Below, piece after piece: positions 46,898-56,224 of a stretch of DNA of 64,000 bases. The notes beneath the pieces were generated by a model, which saw only the letters and a list, made by a program, of their open reading frames with translations, did no database searches and had not been told where the DNA came from. The first letter of the stretch is position 1, and the number at the start of each line of letters is the position of its first letter. The translations under genes were made by a program, and so were the position numbers. This DNA comes from Leyella stercorea (GTDB taxonomy: Bacteria; Bacteroidota; Bacteroidia; Bacteroidales; Bacteroidaceae). The stretch covers positions 11,978 to 75,977 of the forward strand of contig NZ_JADYUF010000014.1 in the NCBI RefSeq assembly GCF_021531655.1. Direction: 5' to 3'.

Positions 46898-47419
46898 ATG
46901 CTGAACAAAAAAATCGAAGAGGCTCTCAATGCCCAGATTAACGCCGAATTATGGTCGGCTTATCTTTATCTCTCTATGGCTGCTTATGCTCACGCCAATG
47001 GTAATCCTGGAATGGGCAACTGGTTTGAAGTACAGTTTAAGGAGGAACAAGACCATGCCAAGATTATGTTCAATTACATCATACAGCGTGGCGGTCGAGT
47101 AGAACTAAAGCCTATCGAGGCGGTGCCTACTACATGGGAGTCGCCGCTTGCGGTGTTTGAAGCCACGCTCGCTCACGAGCAAAAAGTGACATCGCTCATC
47201 AACAATCTCTTTGCTCTTTCTACTGCAGAGAACGACTATGCAACACAAAGTATGCTCAAATGGTTTATCGACGAGCAGGTGGAGGAAGAAGAAAACGCAC
47301 AAAACATCATCGACAATCTCAGAATGATTCAGGGCAACGGCTACGGACTCTATATGCTCGACAAGGAACTTGCCGCACGCACATACGTTCAGCCTTCGCC
47401 ATTGGCTGGCAAAGCATAG
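46898..47419 (+). CDS. ftnA: Ferritin
   Basis: The 173-residue non-haem ferritin has the iron-site Glu and His residues in EEQDHAKIMFNYI and helix segments QINAELWSAYLYLSMAAYA, with the later FIDEQVEEEENAQNII. It stores iron as ferric mineral in the cytoplasm and protects against Fenton chemistry. It has its own promoter and terminator. A long frame on the opposite strand is a shadow. Confidence 0.95.
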   Translation: MLNKKIEEALNAQINAELWSAYLYLSMAAYAHANGNPGMGNWFEVQFKEEQDHAKIMFNYIIQRGGRVELKPIEAVPTTWESPLAVFEATLAHEQKVTSLINNLFALSTAENDYATQSMLKWFIDEQVEEEENAQNIIDNLRMIQGNGYGLYMLDKELAARTYVQPSPLAGKA

Positions 47420-47480
47420 CTGAAATGTAGGTGTTGTAGTATGCAAATATCGTACAGGCAGTAAAAATGTGTTACAAATA

Positions 47481-47515
47481 AAAAAACGATTCTAGAGATT
47501 TCGAGAGCCGTTTTT
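47481..47515 (+). terminator. Terminator after ferritin
   Basis: AAAAACG pairs with CGTTTTT around an imperfect inner stem (TTCT / AGAG), ending in a T-run, 62 bp after the stop. Confidence 0.65.
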
Positions 47516-47552
47516 ATTGCTTGTTACGGCGTAATACATCATGTTTTTATCA

Positions 47553-47653
47553 AATAAGCCTCCGTTGCATTACAAAAGTAGTCCTTCGGGATTCCTTCGG
47601 GATTCCTTCGGGATGCTTTCGGGATTCCTTTTGTAATGTAACGGAGGCTTATT
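47553..47653. repeat. Long hairpin element with tandem repeats inside
   Basis: Near-perfect 26-base arms at 47553-47578 and 47628-47653 (one mismatch: GTTGCATTAC against GTAATGTAAC) enclose 49 bases. The interior holds four copies of TTCGGGATTCC or close variants. A MITE-like element, a repeat insertion, or a structured RNA are all possible. The frame through it is open (47521-47829, 102 codons) but has no coding features. Confidence 0.85.
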
Positions 47654-48040
47654 TTCTGCACAAATGTATTCGTTTAGCAACGAAAAGGACAACTTTAGAT
47701 TATGCGATAATTGCACACTTCTGTCGGTATTTGCATAATTTGTTGTGTGTAAGTGATATACGCTTGCGCGCGCAAAACTCGAGAATTTTGAGCAAAAGAT
47801 TTCTTCGTGCGTTCAACTCGCAGTTTTGAGCGATTAAAAATGCAAATATAAGTCTAATGGTTTTCTAATACTAATCTAATAACTTTCTAACTGATGATAT
47901 GTGATTGTTTGAATAGTTTTGCATTGCGAAACAGACATTGCGGATAATTTACCTATTATTAGGTATTTTTATGTCATGAATAAAGTCGTACTTTTGCAAT
48001 TCCAAAAGAGTACTATAACTATAACATTGTGAGTACGATT
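47654..48040. other. Intergenic region before the OprB-like gene
   Basis: This gap is AT-rich. It contains the porin -7 box and a stretch with GCGCGCAAAACTCGAGAATTTT near 47766, where short complementary words occur. No gene is supported here. Confidence 0.6.
47989..47996 (+). promoter_or_regulatory. -7 box of the OprB-like gene
   Basis: TACTTTTG followed by C, 45 bp before the chosen ATG. Confidence 0.55.
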
Positions 48041-49084
48041 ATGAATCGTGTATTATTTGTCTTTTTATTAGGCTGTATAAATGCAAGCTTGGCGAGAGCG
48101 CAGAATATTAGTGGCGAATACACTACAGAATGGCAGTGGGATATGAAGAAGAAAACCAACTGGGTCAACCAACTCCGTTTGGACCTGAACATCCCATTTG
48201 GCAATGGTAAGGATTCTTTTGAGGCGGCAACCCTGCATGTCGCAAAAACCGACGACACCATTGCTGATGATTGGCAAGGATTCTCCAATATCGAAGCCGA
48301 CAATATGTTTGCATCCATAGCTGTATTAGGTTTTATGCACGAGTGGAAGTCGGGACATGTGTTTTTAGGAGTGCGCAATGTCAATGAAGACTTCTTCACA
48401 TCCGATGTCACGTCGCTTTTCTTGAATGGCTCGGAAGGTATCTTCCCAACCATTGCCGCAAGCTATCCGATAGCCAACTATCCCGTGTCGGGACTTACCG
48501 TTTATTTTGACGTTACAAAGGGTGCCTGGACATTCCGCAACAGCCTTTACAATGGTGTAGGCTACAACGGATGGAAGCGCCGTGACAATCCCTTCATAGT
48601 GCGCCCCAAGAAAGATGGTATCTTTAATATTTCGCAACTGGAATATTCGCGCGGAGGCTCCAATTACTTTGCTGGAGTGGCTGTACACAACCGTCAGTTT
48701 CCGATTGATGAAGAGGGCAAGATGGCCTCTGCCGATGAGGCATGTCGCCACACCTCATGCGCATGGTGGGTTTATGGCGAACAGACAGTATGGGCAGCAG
48801 CCGACCGAAGCGTAGCGTGCATGGCACAGTATTCTGAGAATACTTGTCGTGATAATGGCTGCTACAGATACGCCGAGTTGGGATGCGCATATACCGACAG
48901 CAGCAATGAATGTGGACTGTCAGCACAATACGCCCGTTTCAATCAGGGCACAGAACGTTCTGTCGAACTGACATGGCGACGACAGATCAACAAGACAATA
49001 GCCTTGCAGCCTTCGTTCCAGTACATCAACAATGACAATGGCGACTTCTTTGTGCTTTGCGCCCGTATGTGCATCAGCTTCTGA
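48041..49084 (+). CDS. OprB-like carbohydrate porin
   Basis: The product is 347 residues when started at ATG 48041, which gives a clean signal peptide (MNRVLFVFLLGCINASLARA); GTG 48029 is possible. Beta-barrel features include alternating hydrophobic residues, strands such as WTFRNSLYNGVGYNGW, and a final Phe, as in outer membrane proteins. The pattern NISGEYTTEW and WDMKKKTNWVNQL recalls the OprB family. It is assigned to the outer membrane, for uptake of sugars or similar solutes. The mature part contains several cysteines (CRHTSCAW, CRDNGC), unusual for a porin. Confidence 0.75.
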   Translation: MNRVLFVFLLGCINASLARAQNISGEYTTEWQWDMKKKTNWVNQLRLDLNIPFGNGKDSFEAATLHVAKTDDTIADDWQGFSNIEADNMFASIAVLGFMHEWKSGHVFLGVRNVNEDFFTSDVTSLFLNGSEGIFPTIAASYPIANYPVSGLTVYFDVTKGAWTFRNSLYNGVGYNGWKRRDNPFIVRPKKDGIFNISQLEYSRGGSNYFAGVAVHNRQFPIDEEGKMASADEACRHTSCAWWVYGEQTVWAAADRSVACMAQYSENTCRDNGCYRYAELGCAYTDSSNECGLSAQYARFNQGTERSVELTWRRQINKTIALQPSFQYINNDNGDFFVLCARMCISF

Positions 49085-49093
49085 TTGTATGTG

Positions 49094-49588
49094 TCATTTA
49101 CTGATTTCGTTCACCATATTCTCAAAAGTCTCCTTAGGCATAGCCCCCATCTGTATTGTGGGTTTGCCCTTGGCGGGGATGAATAGGAAAGTGGGTATGC
49201 TCTGAATGCCAAACGTCTGAGCCAGTTCCTGCTCCTTTTCGATGTCCACCTTGTAGAAGTCTACCTTGCCGGCATACTTCTTTGCCGTTTCCTCCACAAT
49301 AGGCGCCATCATCTTGCAAGGTCCGCACCATGTGGTGTAGAAGTCGATTACGGCAGGGCGCTTGCCTTCAAACACCCATTCTGTCTGATGTGCTTCGTAG
49401 TCCATAATCTTCAGACGGAAGTCGGCTGTAGAAAGATAAGCAACGTTGCCTTCGGCAGACGCTTGTGCTGCATCGGCATCTTTTGACATAGCGGTATGTG
49501 TGCTGTTGCGGGCCTTCTGATGGTTTGTACAGGCTGAAAGCGTCAATGCAGCGGTAATGAGGATGTAAAGTGAATTCTTGATTTGCAT
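49094..49588 (-). CDS. Thioredoxin-family lipoprotein
   Basis: The 164-residue protein has a lipoprotein signal ending LSAC (Cys at about 20), a linker, and a thioredoxin domain with WCGPCKMM (about residue 91) and cis-Pro segment SIPTFLF. It should act as a periplasmic redox protein. It lies 22 bp after the YihY gene on the same strand and ends 9 bp from the convergent porin gene. Confidence 0.92.
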   Translation of the reverse strand: MQIKNSLYILITAALTLSACTNHQKARNSTHTAMSKDADAAQASAEGNVAYLSTADFRLKIMDYEAHQTEWVFEGKRPAVIDFYTTWCGPCKMMAPIVEETAKKYAGKVDFYKVDIEKEQELAQTFGIQSIPTFLFIPAKGKPTIQMGAMPKETFENMVNEISK

Positions 49589-49610
49589 ATTATTGTCGTT
49601 GTTTAAATGA

Positions 49611-50936
49611 TTACAGATCCTTTACGAGAAGACTTCTCTGTTTGTTGAGATAATCCGAGCGGTTGGCAAAAGCTTCCTTCCATACAGGCGATGCAAGTTT
49701 GCGCATGTCTATGCTCAAAGCCCATTTGCCGTTGGCTTCCAGCCGGTCGATTAGAGTGCCTACGGTGAGACGTGTCAGGCATATTGCCGGTTGGTAATAT
49801 GTGGTCTCGCCCTTGTCGCCACCTGATATTTCGGTAATGATGTTTATCTGGGTCAGCTCGTACAGCAGTTCGTTGACGATGCGGATAGGAATGCCGGTGC
49901 GTAGCTTCAAGTCGAGTGCCGAGTAGGGTTTGCCTCCTTCGGCAAATTGCTTACATATCTGATTGGTAAGAATCAGACACAGCAACGTCTTGTAGCGATG
50001 GCTCAGGTCTTCTGCCTTTGTGCGGAAAGCGAAGTCTTCCATATTCTGGCTTGCATAGCATAGTTCTGCGCCAAACAGACAGATAAGCCATGAAATCTGC
50101 ACCCAAAGCATAAACAACGGCAATGCAGCGAACGATCCGTATATGGCATTGTACGAACTCACCCATATCTGAGAGTGGATGTAGAATATCTGCAGCCCTT
50201 GCATTGCCACACCGGCAAGTATGCCTGGAGCTATGGCACATGTCAGTTTCACCTTGGTGTTGGGCATGAATATGTACAATGCTATGAACACGCTCGACAT
50301 GAGCACGTATGGCATAAGCTGTAGGATGAACTGTGTGAGCGGACCTATGAGCATGGTGTTTTCAATCTGCTTGAATATTGTAGCAAAGAAAATGCTTACG
50401 CCCGAAGTTATCACGATGGTTATCGGCACCAACAGGAACATCGACGTGTAGTCGGTAATGGTACGGAATACGCTTCGTTGCTTCTTTATCTGCCAGATGT
50501 TGTTGAACGTCAGCTCTATATTGCTGATAAGCATCAGCACAGTAAAGAACATGAATATAAGGCCAATCCCCAAGAACAGTCCGCTCTTGGTATGAATAAG
50601 GTATGAGTTGACGAATCCGATTATTGTTTCGGCAGCTTGCGGCTGACTTGAGAACGAGTCGCGAAACCACTCTTCTATGTATTTGTTGTATCCGAATCCA
50701 CGGGCTATGGCAAACACTACGGCTAATATTGGTACAATAGCCAGCAGGGTGGAGTAGGTGAGTGCTGCGGCTGCACTTGTTATGCGTTTTGCCGTTGTGA
50801 ACTCAATTGCAAGAATAAGTCTCTTGACAATTGAGAGCATGAAATATTTGGATGGTGACACACTTTCGCGATTAATGCCCCAAATGTCAATGCTTATAAA
50901 CCTTTGAATCTTTTTTATTTTGTCTTTTGTAAGCAT
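49611..50936 (-). CDS. YihY/BrkB family membrane protein
   Basis: The 441-residue protein has six predicted transmembrane helices in the first 300 residues (e.g. ALTYSTLLAIVPILAVVFAIA and GLIFMFFTVLMLISNIELTF). A cytoplasmic C-terminal domain of about 140 residues contains a winged-helix-like segment (TGIPIRIVNELLYELTQINII). It was once labelled RNase BN; actual function is unknown. A thioredoxin gene follows. Confidence 0.9.
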   Translation of the reverse strand: MLTKDKIKKIQRFISIDIWGINRESVSPSKYFMLSIVKRLILAIEFTTAKRITSAAAALTYSTLLAIVPILAVVFAIARGFGYNKYIEEWFRDSFSSQPQAAETIIGFVNSYLIHTKSGLFLGIGLIFMFFTVLMLISNIELTFNNIWQIKKQRSVFRTITDYTSMFLLVPITIVITSGVSIFFATIFKQIENTMLIGPLTQFILQLMPYVLMSSVFIALYIFMPNTKVKLTCAIAPGILAGVAMQGLQIFYIHSQIWVSSYNAIYGSFAALPLFMLWVQISWLICLFGAELCYASQNMEDFAFRTKAEDLSHRYKTLLCLILTNQICKQFAEGGKPYSALDLKLRTGIPIRIVNELLYELTQINIITEISGGDKGETTYYQPAICLTRLTVGTLIDRLEANGKWALSIDMRKLASPVWKEAFANRSDYLNKQRSLLVKDL

Positions 50937-51017
50937 GCCGGTTGTTGTTTTAGAATGATTTAGTCTGCAAATTTAATGTTTATTTCGCAATATTTCCGCT
51001 AAAAATCCTAAATACAT

Positions 51018-51048
51018 TTTGTTGTCTCGCAATTAATTGATAATTTTG
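51018..51048 (+). promoter_or_regulatory. Promoter of the MORN-glgB unit
   Basis: TTTG (51018-51021) and TAATTTTG (51041-51048) are separated by 19 bp, an exact consensus spacing. Confidence 0.8.
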
Positions 51049-51076
51049 GCATAGAATAATTGTAAATTGAATAAAA

Positions 51077-52192
51077 GTGAAAAAATCTATATACTTATTT
51101 GTGCTGTTGTCTGTCTTTTCTGTAGGCTCATTTGCGCAAAAAATCACCTTGGGTTCGTGCATTACTCATGATGGCGGACAGTACAAGGGTCAGATGCAGG
51201 CAGGAAAGCCGCAAGGCAAGGGTAGTACTGTTTTTAAGAATGGTGATATATTCGAAGGCGAATATGTCAAGGGCAAACGCCAAGGACAAGGTATTTATAC
51301 ATTTTCCGACGGTGAGAAGTACGAAGGCGAGTGGTTTCAAGACCAACAGCACGGCTTTGGCACATTCTGGTTTATGAACAACAACCGCTATAAGGGAATG
51401 TGGTATCGTGATTATCAGCATGGTCATGGTGTGATGTACTATTATAATGGTGATATTTACGATGGCAACTGGCAGAAAGACAAGCGCCAGGGCAAGGGAA
51501 AATACACATTCGCAAGCGGTGCCTACTACGACGGCAACTGGAATAACGACCAGAAGTCGGGCAAAGGTTTCTTTGCATGGAACGACGGAACCACTTACGA
51601 CGGAATGTGGCTCAACAATCAGCGCTCGGGTAAGGGTACAAACAAGTATGCCGATGGCGATGTATATACTGGCGATTGGCTCAACGACATACAGAATGGC
51701 AAGGGCGTGTATCGCTTCCAGAACGGCGACGTTTATGAGGGCGATTACGTACAGGGCGAGCGTACTGGCGAGGGTATATTCAAGTATAAGAACGGCGATA
51801 AATATACAGGTCATTTCAACGAAGGTGACAAGGATGGCATGGGTACTTTCCTTTGGAAAAATGGCGATATGTATGTAGGTATGTGGAAGAACGACCGCCA
51901 GAACGGACATGGCAAACTTGTCAAGAAGAACGGTGATGTCTTCGATGGCGAATTCAAGAACGGCAAGATAAATGGCCAGGTTATAATCCACTTTTCTGAC
52001 GGCTCTAAATTCAAGGGTATGTACAAGGACGGACGCCGCAATGGTGCCGCCATTGAAGAAAATAAAGACGGCAAACGTTTTGAAGGCTCGTATGTCAACG
52101 GCCGACGAGATGGAAATTTTGTAGAGAAAGACCGGAATGGCCAAGTTATTAAACGTGGTCATTATGAAAATGGCAAACGATTTGAAGATTAA
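51077..52192 (+). CDS. Exported MORN-repeat protein
   Basis: The 371-residue protein starts at GTG 51077 with a signal peptide (KKSIYLFVLLSVFSVGSFAQ). Nearly all the rest is MORN repeats of about 23 residues, at least 12 (e.g. GDIYDGNWQKDKRQGKGKYT). In other proteins these bind membranes or scaffolds. No catalytic domain is fused. A strong promoter precedes it and glgB follows 22 bp later. Location is expected to be periplasm or outer membrane. Function unknown. Confidence 0.88.
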   Translation: MKKSIYLFVLLSVFSVGSFAQKITLGSCITHDGGQYKGQMQAGKPQGKGSTVFKNGDIFEGEYVKGKRQGQGIYTFSDGEKYEGEWFQDQQHGFGTFWFMNNNRYKGMWYRDYQHGHGVMYYYNGDIYDGNWQKDKRQGKGKYTFASGAYYDGNWNNDQKSGKGFFAWNDGTTYDGMWLNNQRSGKGTNKYADGDVYTGDWLNDIQNGKGVYRFQNGDVYEGDYVQGERTGEGIFKYKNGDKYTGHFNEGDKDGMGTFLWKNGDMYVGMWKNDRQNGHGKLVKKNGDVFDGEFKNGKINGQVIIHFSDGSKFKGMYKDGRRNGAAIEENKDGKRFEGSYVNGRRDGNFVEKDRNGQVIKRGHYENGKRFED

Positions 52193-52214
52193 CTAACGTA
52201 CTAATTTTATAGCT

Positions 52215-54269
52215 ATGGCATTAAAATCAAAAAAGACACAGACTAAAAACTCCGAGTCCAAAGTTAAACATATTGGATTGGTCAAGAATGATGCTTACCT
52301 TGCGCCTTACGAAGAAGCGATAAAGGGACGTCATGACCATGCTCTGTGGAAGCTCAACTCATTGACAAATAATGGAAAGACAAAACTTACGGATTTTGCC
52401 AATGGACATAAGTATTATGGTCTGCACAAAGCAAAGCGCGGATGGGTGTTCCGCGAATGGGCACCTAATGCTACTGCAATATATCTTGTAGGCGACTTCA
52501 ACGCTTGGACTGAAAGCGAACGTTATAGCGCAAAGCGTATCGATGAGGCTGGCAATTGGGAGCTGAAACTTTCTGAAAAGGCTGTCAAACATGGCGACCT
52601 CTTCAAGATGCATGTATATTGGAACGGCGGAATGGGCGAACGTATCCCTGCCTGGGCTACTCGCGTGGTTCAGGATGAGCAGACAAAGATATTCTCAGCA
52701 CAGGTTTGGAACCCCGAGCCTTATGAATGGAAGAAGACCAAGTTTAAGGCCAACAAGTCGCCGCTTCTCATCTACGAGTGCCATATCGGAATGTCGCAGG
52801 ATGCCGAAAAGGTAGGAACATACAATGAGTTCCGTGAGAATGTATTGCCGAGAATCAAGAAGGACGGATACAATTGTATTCAGATTATGGCCATTCAGGA
52901 GCATCCTTATTATGGTTCGTTCGGATACCATGTGAGCAGCTTCTTTGCTGCTTCTTCACGCTTCGGTACTCCAGAGGATCTGAAGGATCTTATCGATCAG
53001 GCTCACAAGGACGGCATTGCCGTTATCATGGATATTGTACATTCACATGCCGTAAAGAACGAGATAGAGGGATTGGGTAACCTTGCAGGCGACCCCAACC
53101 AGTATTTCTATCCGGGCGAGAAACACGAACATCCGGCTTGGGACTCATTATGCTTCGACTATGGCAAGGACGAGGTGATACACTTCCTGCTATCTAACTG
53201 CAAATACTGGCTTGAGGAATTCCATTTCGACGGATTCCGTTTCGACGGCGTTACATCAATGCTTTATTATAGCCACGGACTTGGCGAGGCTTTCTGCAAC
53301 TATGGCGACTACTTCAACGGACATCAGGACGATAATGCCATCTGCTACCTGACACTTGCCAATCTTCTTATACATGAGGTTAATCCCAATGCAATAACCA
53401 TCGCAGAGGAAGTCAGCGGCATGCCAGGACTTGCTGCCAAGTTTACCGATGGCGGCTATGGCTTCGACTATCGTATGGCCATGAACATCCCCGACTATTG
53501 GATTAAGACCATCAAGGAACTTCCAGATGAAGCATGGAAACCAAGCTCTATTTTCTGGGAGGTCACAAACCGTCGTTCCGATGAGCGTACCATAAGCTAT
53601 TGTGAAAGCCACGACCAGGCTCTTGTAGGCGACAAGACCATTATCTTCCGCCTTATTGATGCCGATATGTACTGGCACTTCCGTAAAGGCGACGAAAACG
53701 ACCGCGCTAATAGAGGTATAGCCCTGCACAAGATGATACGTCTTGTCACAGCATCTACTATCAATGGCGGCTATCTTAACTTCATGGGCAATGAGTTCGG
53801 TCATCCCGAATGGATTGACTTCCCGCGTGAGGGTAACGGCTGGAGCTATAAGTATGCACGTCGTCAATGGAACCTTGTAGACAACCCCGAACTCAACTAT
53901 CATTATCTTGGCGATTTTGACAAGGCAATGTTGTCAACGCTCAAGCTTGAGAAGAACATTCAGAACAAGCCGGTAGTAGAGATTTGGCACAACGATTCAG
54001 ATCAGATTCTCGCTTATATGCGTGGCGACTTGGTGTTTGTCTTCAACTTCAGTCCGACACAGTCGTTCGTCGATTACGGATTCCTTGTGCCTACAGGTTC
54101 GTACGATGTAGTGTTGAATACCGATTCAAAGGACTTTGGCGGCAATGGTCTTGCAGACGATACAATCACACATCTTACCAATTACGACCCGTTGTATGTG
54201 AACGACCGTAAGGAATGGCTTAAGCTTTATATTCCAGCCCGTTCGGCTGTAGTATTAAAAAGAAATTAA
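52215..54269 (+). CDS. glgB: 1,4-alpha-glucan branching enzyme
   Basis: The 684-residue enzyme has an N-terminal CBM48 segment (VFREWAPNATAIYLVGDFNAW) and a GH13 catalytic barrel. The conserved regions are MDIVHSHAVKN, FRFDGVTSM (nucleophile Asp about 344), AEEVSGMPG (acid/base Glu about 398) and ESHDQALVGD. It introduces alpha-1,6 branches in glycogen. The sequence, with MSQDAEKVGTYNEFRENVLP, looks like the eukaryote-type branching enzymes rather than the E. coli type. The stop codon overlaps the next start (TAATG). Confidence 0.95.
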   Translation: MALKSKKTQTKNSESKVKHIGLVKNDAYLAPYEEAIKGRHDHALWKLNSLTNNGKTKLTDFANGHKYYGLHKAKRGWVFREWAPNATAIYLVGDFNAWTESERYSAKRIDEAGNWELKLSEKAVKHGDLFKMHVYWNGGMGERIPAWATRVVQDEQTKIFSAQVWNPEPYEWKKTKFKANKSPLLIYECHIGMSQDAEKVGTYNEFRENVLPRIKKDGYNCIQIMAIQEHPYYGSFGYHVSSFFAASSRFGTPEDLKDLIDQAHKDGIAVIMDIVHSHAVKNEIEGLGNLAGDPNQYFYPGEKHEHPAWDSLCFDYGKDEVIHFLLSNCKYWLEEFHFDGFRFDGVTSMLYYSHGLGEAFCNYGDYFNGHQDDNAICYLTLANLLIHEVNPNAITIAEEVSGMPGLAAKFTDGGYGFDYRMAMNIPDYWIKTIKELPDEAWKPSSIFWEVTNRRSDERTISYCESHDQALVGDKTIIFRLIDADMYWHFRKGDENDRANRGIALHKMIRLVTASTINGGYLNFMGNEFGHPEWIDFPREGNGWSYKYARRQWNLVDNPELNYHYLGDFDKAMLSTLKLEKNIQNKPVVEIWHNDSDQILAYMRGDLVFVFNFSPTQSFVDYGFLVPTGSYDVVLNTDSKDFGGNGLADDTITHLTNYDPLYVNDRKEWLKLYIPARSAVVLKRN

Positions 54270-55423
54270 TGAATAGGGTAAAGTATAGTCAGGATACATT
54301 GAAACGCGTGTTGTGTACATTCGTTTTTACGTTGTTCTCGTTTTTCTTCCTGTATTTTTATCAGGCAGATTTAATGACGATTATTCAGCACGTGTTGTCA
54401 GAAGGACAAACCCATTACAATCACTTTGTGGGAGCGGTACTAATTACAATAGTACTGCTCCTCATACAGGTGGGTGTTGTCCGTTTGTTTCAGCGAATGC
54501 GATTGGCATGGGCATTTACGTTTGTCCCTTCCTCACTTCTGCTTGCCATGATTACTGATGTACGTCAGTCGGCATCTGCCGCTAATGGCTTTCTTGAATT
54601 TGGTTGGGGTGGATACGTGTTGCCATCGTGTTTTATATTGTTCTTTGTCGTTGTCTGGATCTTGAATTCATCGGGTATTGCCGAAAAGTATAGTATGAAT
54701 TCCATGAATCAGACACGTCAGCTGTGGATTAACCTTGCTTTAGTGCTGCTTCAGATGCTATTTGTTTGTGGTTGGAGCAATTCCGACAGAGTGCTTCACG
54801 ACCGTGTGCATGTAGAACAATGTTTGGCAGACAACGACGTTGATGAGGCTTTGCTCACATTGCAGCAGCATTCAGATGCCGACGAGAATCTGACGATGCT
54901 TACGGCTTACTCGCTTTCACGTAAAGGTGAATTGCCTGAAAGGCTTTTCGAATTTCCGTTGAAGGGAGGTTCGGCTGCATTAATGCCTAATGGCGATAAC
55001 ATTGGTTTTGGATTGTTGGCTGACACCACATTCTATGCATATCTCGGCAATGCATATCTGCAACGGATGTCAACTATGCACTATCTTGACTATCAGCGTA
55101 GGCATAAGCGCCTTAATCGTCGTTCTGTTGATTATCTGTTATGTGCCTATCTTATGGACAAGAAGCTTGATGCCTTTGCGCACAACATTACCAGATACTA
55201 TGAGGTGAACGACTCTGTGCAGTTGCCAAAGCATTACAAGGAGGCTCTGATACTCTATACTCATTCGCATGCTAATCCGTGTGTCGTGCTTCATGATAAT
55301 GTGCTGGATGCTGACTTTGAGGATATGCAGAAACTTGAAAACTCCATAACCGATGCTCGTGAGCGAAAGACTGCATTGCGCGATACCTATGGCAACACAT
55401 ATTGGTATTATTATATGTATTGA
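54269..55423 (+). CDS. Membrane protein, DUF6057-like
   Basis: The 384-residue protein has four hydrophobic helices in the first 175 residues (LCTFVFTLFSFFFLYFY, ITIVLLLIQVGVVRLF and others) and a soluble helical second half (EQCLADNDVDEALLTLQQHSD), which looks repeat-like. The label DUF6057 is from memory and uncertain. It overlaps glgB by one base, indicating translational coupling. Its message ends at the terminator at 55468. Confidence 0.8.
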   Translation: MNRVKYSQDTLKRVLCTFVFTLFSFFFLYFYQADLMTIIQHVLSEGQTHYNHFVGAVLITIVLLLIQVGVVRLFQRMRLAWAFTFVPSSLLLAMITDVRQSASAANGFLEFGWGGYVLPSCFILFFVVVWILNSSGIAEKYSMNSMNQTRQLWINLALVLLQMLFVCGWSNSDRVLHDRVHVEQCLADNDVDEALLTLQQHSDADENLTMLTAYSLSRKGELPERLFEFPLKGGSAALMPNGDNIGFGLLADTTFYAYLGNAYLQRMSTMHYLDYQRRHKRLNRRSVDYLLCAYLMDKKLDAFAHNITRYYEVNDSVQLPKHYKEALILYTHSHANPCVVLHDNVLDADFEDMQKLENSITDARERKTALRDTYGNTYWYYYMY

Positions 55424-55467
55424 CTGTAAGATGTACTGATAATAATGTATGCTGATTATACATAAAC

Positions 55468-55524
55468 AAAAAAGCGGTTCGGAAATTGAATGATCTGAGT
55501 CATTCCTTTTTCCGAACCGCTTTT
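55468..55524. terminator. Bidirectional terminator
   Basis: AAAAGCGGTTCGGA pairs with TCCGAACCGCTTTT. It lies between the DUF6057-like gene (plus) and the phosphopantetheinyl transferase (minus) and has A and T runs on both sides. Confidence 0.88.
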
Positions 55525-55526
55525 GC

Positions 55527-56180
55527 TTATGCTAAATAAGTCAAAACTGTATTTTTGTCTATTCTATAGAATATTGTTTTCTTGTCTCCATTCTGTATAT
55601 TGCAGCATCTTATACTGCCATTATTGCTGTTGGCTTCTTCTATCTGTTCTATCTTTATGTCGTGTAGTGCCAGATGGTTGTCCGAATAGAATTTATACAT
55701 CGTTTCCTTGGCACACCAGAACAATAGCAGAATACATGCTTTGTTTGTATGGTTGTTGTCTGGGATGTTTGCCGGTTTGATTAGAGTATGGCTATATTCC
55801 AGCTCGTCGCTACGCATGAATTTCTCCTCAATCTTACATATCCTGTCGCTTACATGTTCTATGTCTAAAGCCACACGCTTTGATTCGGATATTATCAAGC
55901 TTGCATAGTTGTTGGTGTGACTGATGCCTATCTCCAACCCTGAATCTCTTAGTATCGGTCTTCCAGAGTCTTCGTGGTCAATAGTCCAGCCGCCTCTGCC
56001 CAGCATCTCGTTAAGCAACGCATATACTGCAGCCGTTTCTTTCTGACGATTGTTGCACATCGTCTTTATCTTGTTGTACACTTCTGGCGGACATACGTCC
56101 TCTATGTGTGTGCGGTCATCAAACTGCCATATTCCTAATTGCGTACGTTTGTCAATTCTCTCAATATATAATAGAGGCAT
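55527..56180 (-). CDS. 4'-phosphopantetheinyl transferase superfamily protein
   Basis: The 217-residue protein has the two Sfp-type motifs: VALDIEHVSD and WCAKETMYKFY. These coordinate magnesium and CoA. It transfers the phosphopantetheine arm onto acyl or peptidyl carrier proteins. It is the last gene of the minus-strand group after gldE, separated by 44 bp. Confidence 0.93.
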   Translation of the reverse strand: MPLLYIERIDKRTQLGIWQFDDRTHIEDVCPPEVYNKIKTMCNNRQKETAAVYALLNEMLGRGGWTIDHEDSGRPILRDSGLEIGISHTNNYASLIISESKRVALDIEHVSDRICKIEEKFMRSDELEYSHTLIKPANIPDNNHTNKACILLLFWCAKETMYKFYSDNHLALHDIKIEQIEEANSNNGSIRCCNIQNGDKKTIFYRIDKNTVLTYLA

Positions 56181-56224
56181 AATCTACAATATTGTTTCTC
56201 CCCGAAGGTTGTCATCCATTAAGG

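Noticed and set aside
47521..47829. A 102-codon frame after ferritin
   Set aside because: It runs through a hairpin with tandem repeats, has no conserved features and starts inside the ferritin terminator region.
51128..52162. A 344-codon minus-strand frame opposite the MORN protein gene
   Set aside because: The hydrophobic repeats are the complement of the periodic MORN codons, not a membrane protein.
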